From assembly GCF_000178995.1 (NCBI RefSeq), contig NZ_ADVZ01000001.1, positions 372,001-436,000 on the forward strand: 64,000 nucleotides of DNA, read 5' to 3'. The stretch comes from Afipia sp. 1NLS2 (GTDB taxonomy: Bacteria > Pseudomonadota > Alphaproteobacteria > Rhizobiales > Xanthobacteraceae). Position numbers and translations under genes: made by a program. Below are positions 63,726 to 64,000 of this stretch, piece after piece (the first letter of the stretch is position 1; each line of letters opens with the position of its first letter). The notes beneath the pieces are model-generated. The model was not told the origin of the DNA and made no database searches. It worked only from the letters and a program-made list of their open reading frames with translations.

Positions 63726-64000
63726 CACACCACCTCCATCGGGTTCTTGGTCTTGCGGGGCGAACCGAACAGATTGACCTCGGTTTCGCCGCCGCCGCAG
63801 CCATTGCCGAACGAGAAGCCGCACGAGCCGCGCATGTCGTAGGCGTCGGCACCGAGTTCGCGGTGCGCGGTCGGGATCACGAAACGGTCCTCGTAATTGG
63901 CCAGCGCCATGATCTTGTACATCTCGTCGATCTGCGCGCCCTTGAGGCCGACACGATTGGCAATGGCCTCGTCGATCACGCCGTCCACCGTCTTGGCACG
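63725..64000 (-). CDS. narH: Respiratory nitrate reductase beta subunit, C-terminal end (partial)
   Basis: Ninety-one C-terminal residues of NarH, the iron-sulfur electron-transfer subunit; the gene continues beyond the right edge. Recognisable: MYKIMALANYEDRFVIPTAH followed by RGSCGFSFGNGCGGG, the family's late conserved segment. narG should lie further right. Cluster cysteines are outside the window. Confidence 0.9.
   Translation of the reverse strand, partial: RAKTVDGVIDEAIANRVGLKGAQIDEMYKIMALANYEDRFVIPTAHRELGADAYDMRGSCGFSFGNGCGGGETEVNLFGSPRKTKNPMEVV

Noticed and set aside
1-64000. tRNA/rRNA genes, insertion sequences, prophage or CRISPR arrays
   Set aside because: Every intergenic gap was read; none shows cloverleaf ends, transposase frames, or regularly spaced repeats.

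Overview
The window looks like chromosomal DNA from a high-GC alphaproteobacterium of the Bradyrhizobiaceae/Nitrobacteraceae type (Afipia, Bradyrhizobium, Rhodopseudomonas or Oligotropha relatives). This is inferred from gene content and protein flavour: GapR nucleoid protein, DUF1036-pyk and DUF1244 neighbours, three-part pnt transhydrogenase, aa3 oxidase subunit IV, C-minus L36, DUF3175, DUF3297 and a FixK/FnrN-type regulator. No species call can be made from the sequence alone. There are no rRNA or tRNA genes, insertion sequences, phage genes or CRISPR arrays that I can see, and no gene-free stretch exceeds 300 bases.

Layout, left to right. 1-10 kb: the 5' part of a membrane PAS/GGDEF signalling protein, an FAD oxidoreductase, two DUF465 proteins, purEK, aqpZ, rpsU, and an aldehyde dehydrogenase divergent from a ModE-like/periplasmic-binding-domain regulator. 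10-19 kb: a cation/proton antiporter, the periplasmic nitrate reductase operon napEDABC, the transhydrogenase operon pntAA-pntAB-pntB and an aa3 oxidase small subunit. 19-32 kb: M3 peptidase, an orphan sigma-54 response regulator, two cell-wall enzymes (L,D-transpeptidase and DUF882), a PAS-GGDEF protein, gapR, DUF1244, DUF1036-pyk, a small membrane protein, a TPR protein and rpmJ. 32-37 kb: LysR/pirin/WrbA, DUF3175, a type II haloacid dehalogenase, DUF3297 and a 28-residue membrane peptide.

37-46.5 kb is a compact seven-gene pentose-phosphate operon: tkt, a tal-pgi fusion, gnd, zwf, pgl, gntK and a HAD phosphatase, mostly joined by 1-4 base overlaps, facing a GH15 glucan hydrolase. 48-57.7 kb holds a hemolysin III protein, ycjX-ycjF, small secreted and cold-shock proteins, an amidase, an alpha/beta hydrolase, a flavin-dependent oxidoreductase and a ketopantoate-reductase-like protein.

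The right end (57.7 kb to the edge, all minus strand) is an anaerobic nitrate-respiration module: the end of narH, then narJ, narI, a PpiC-type isomerase, an unknown protein with a Cys/His-rich tail, mogA, a DUF2478 protein, an FNR/FnrN-type regulator with a full iron-sulfur cysteine set, and nnrS behind a near-consensus FNR/FixK box. With nap at 11-15 kb, the organism appears to carry both periplasmic and membrane-bound nitrate reductases. The accessory genes of the nar module (Cys/His-tail protein, DUF2478, the PpiC protein) are the best candidates for undescribed biology here.
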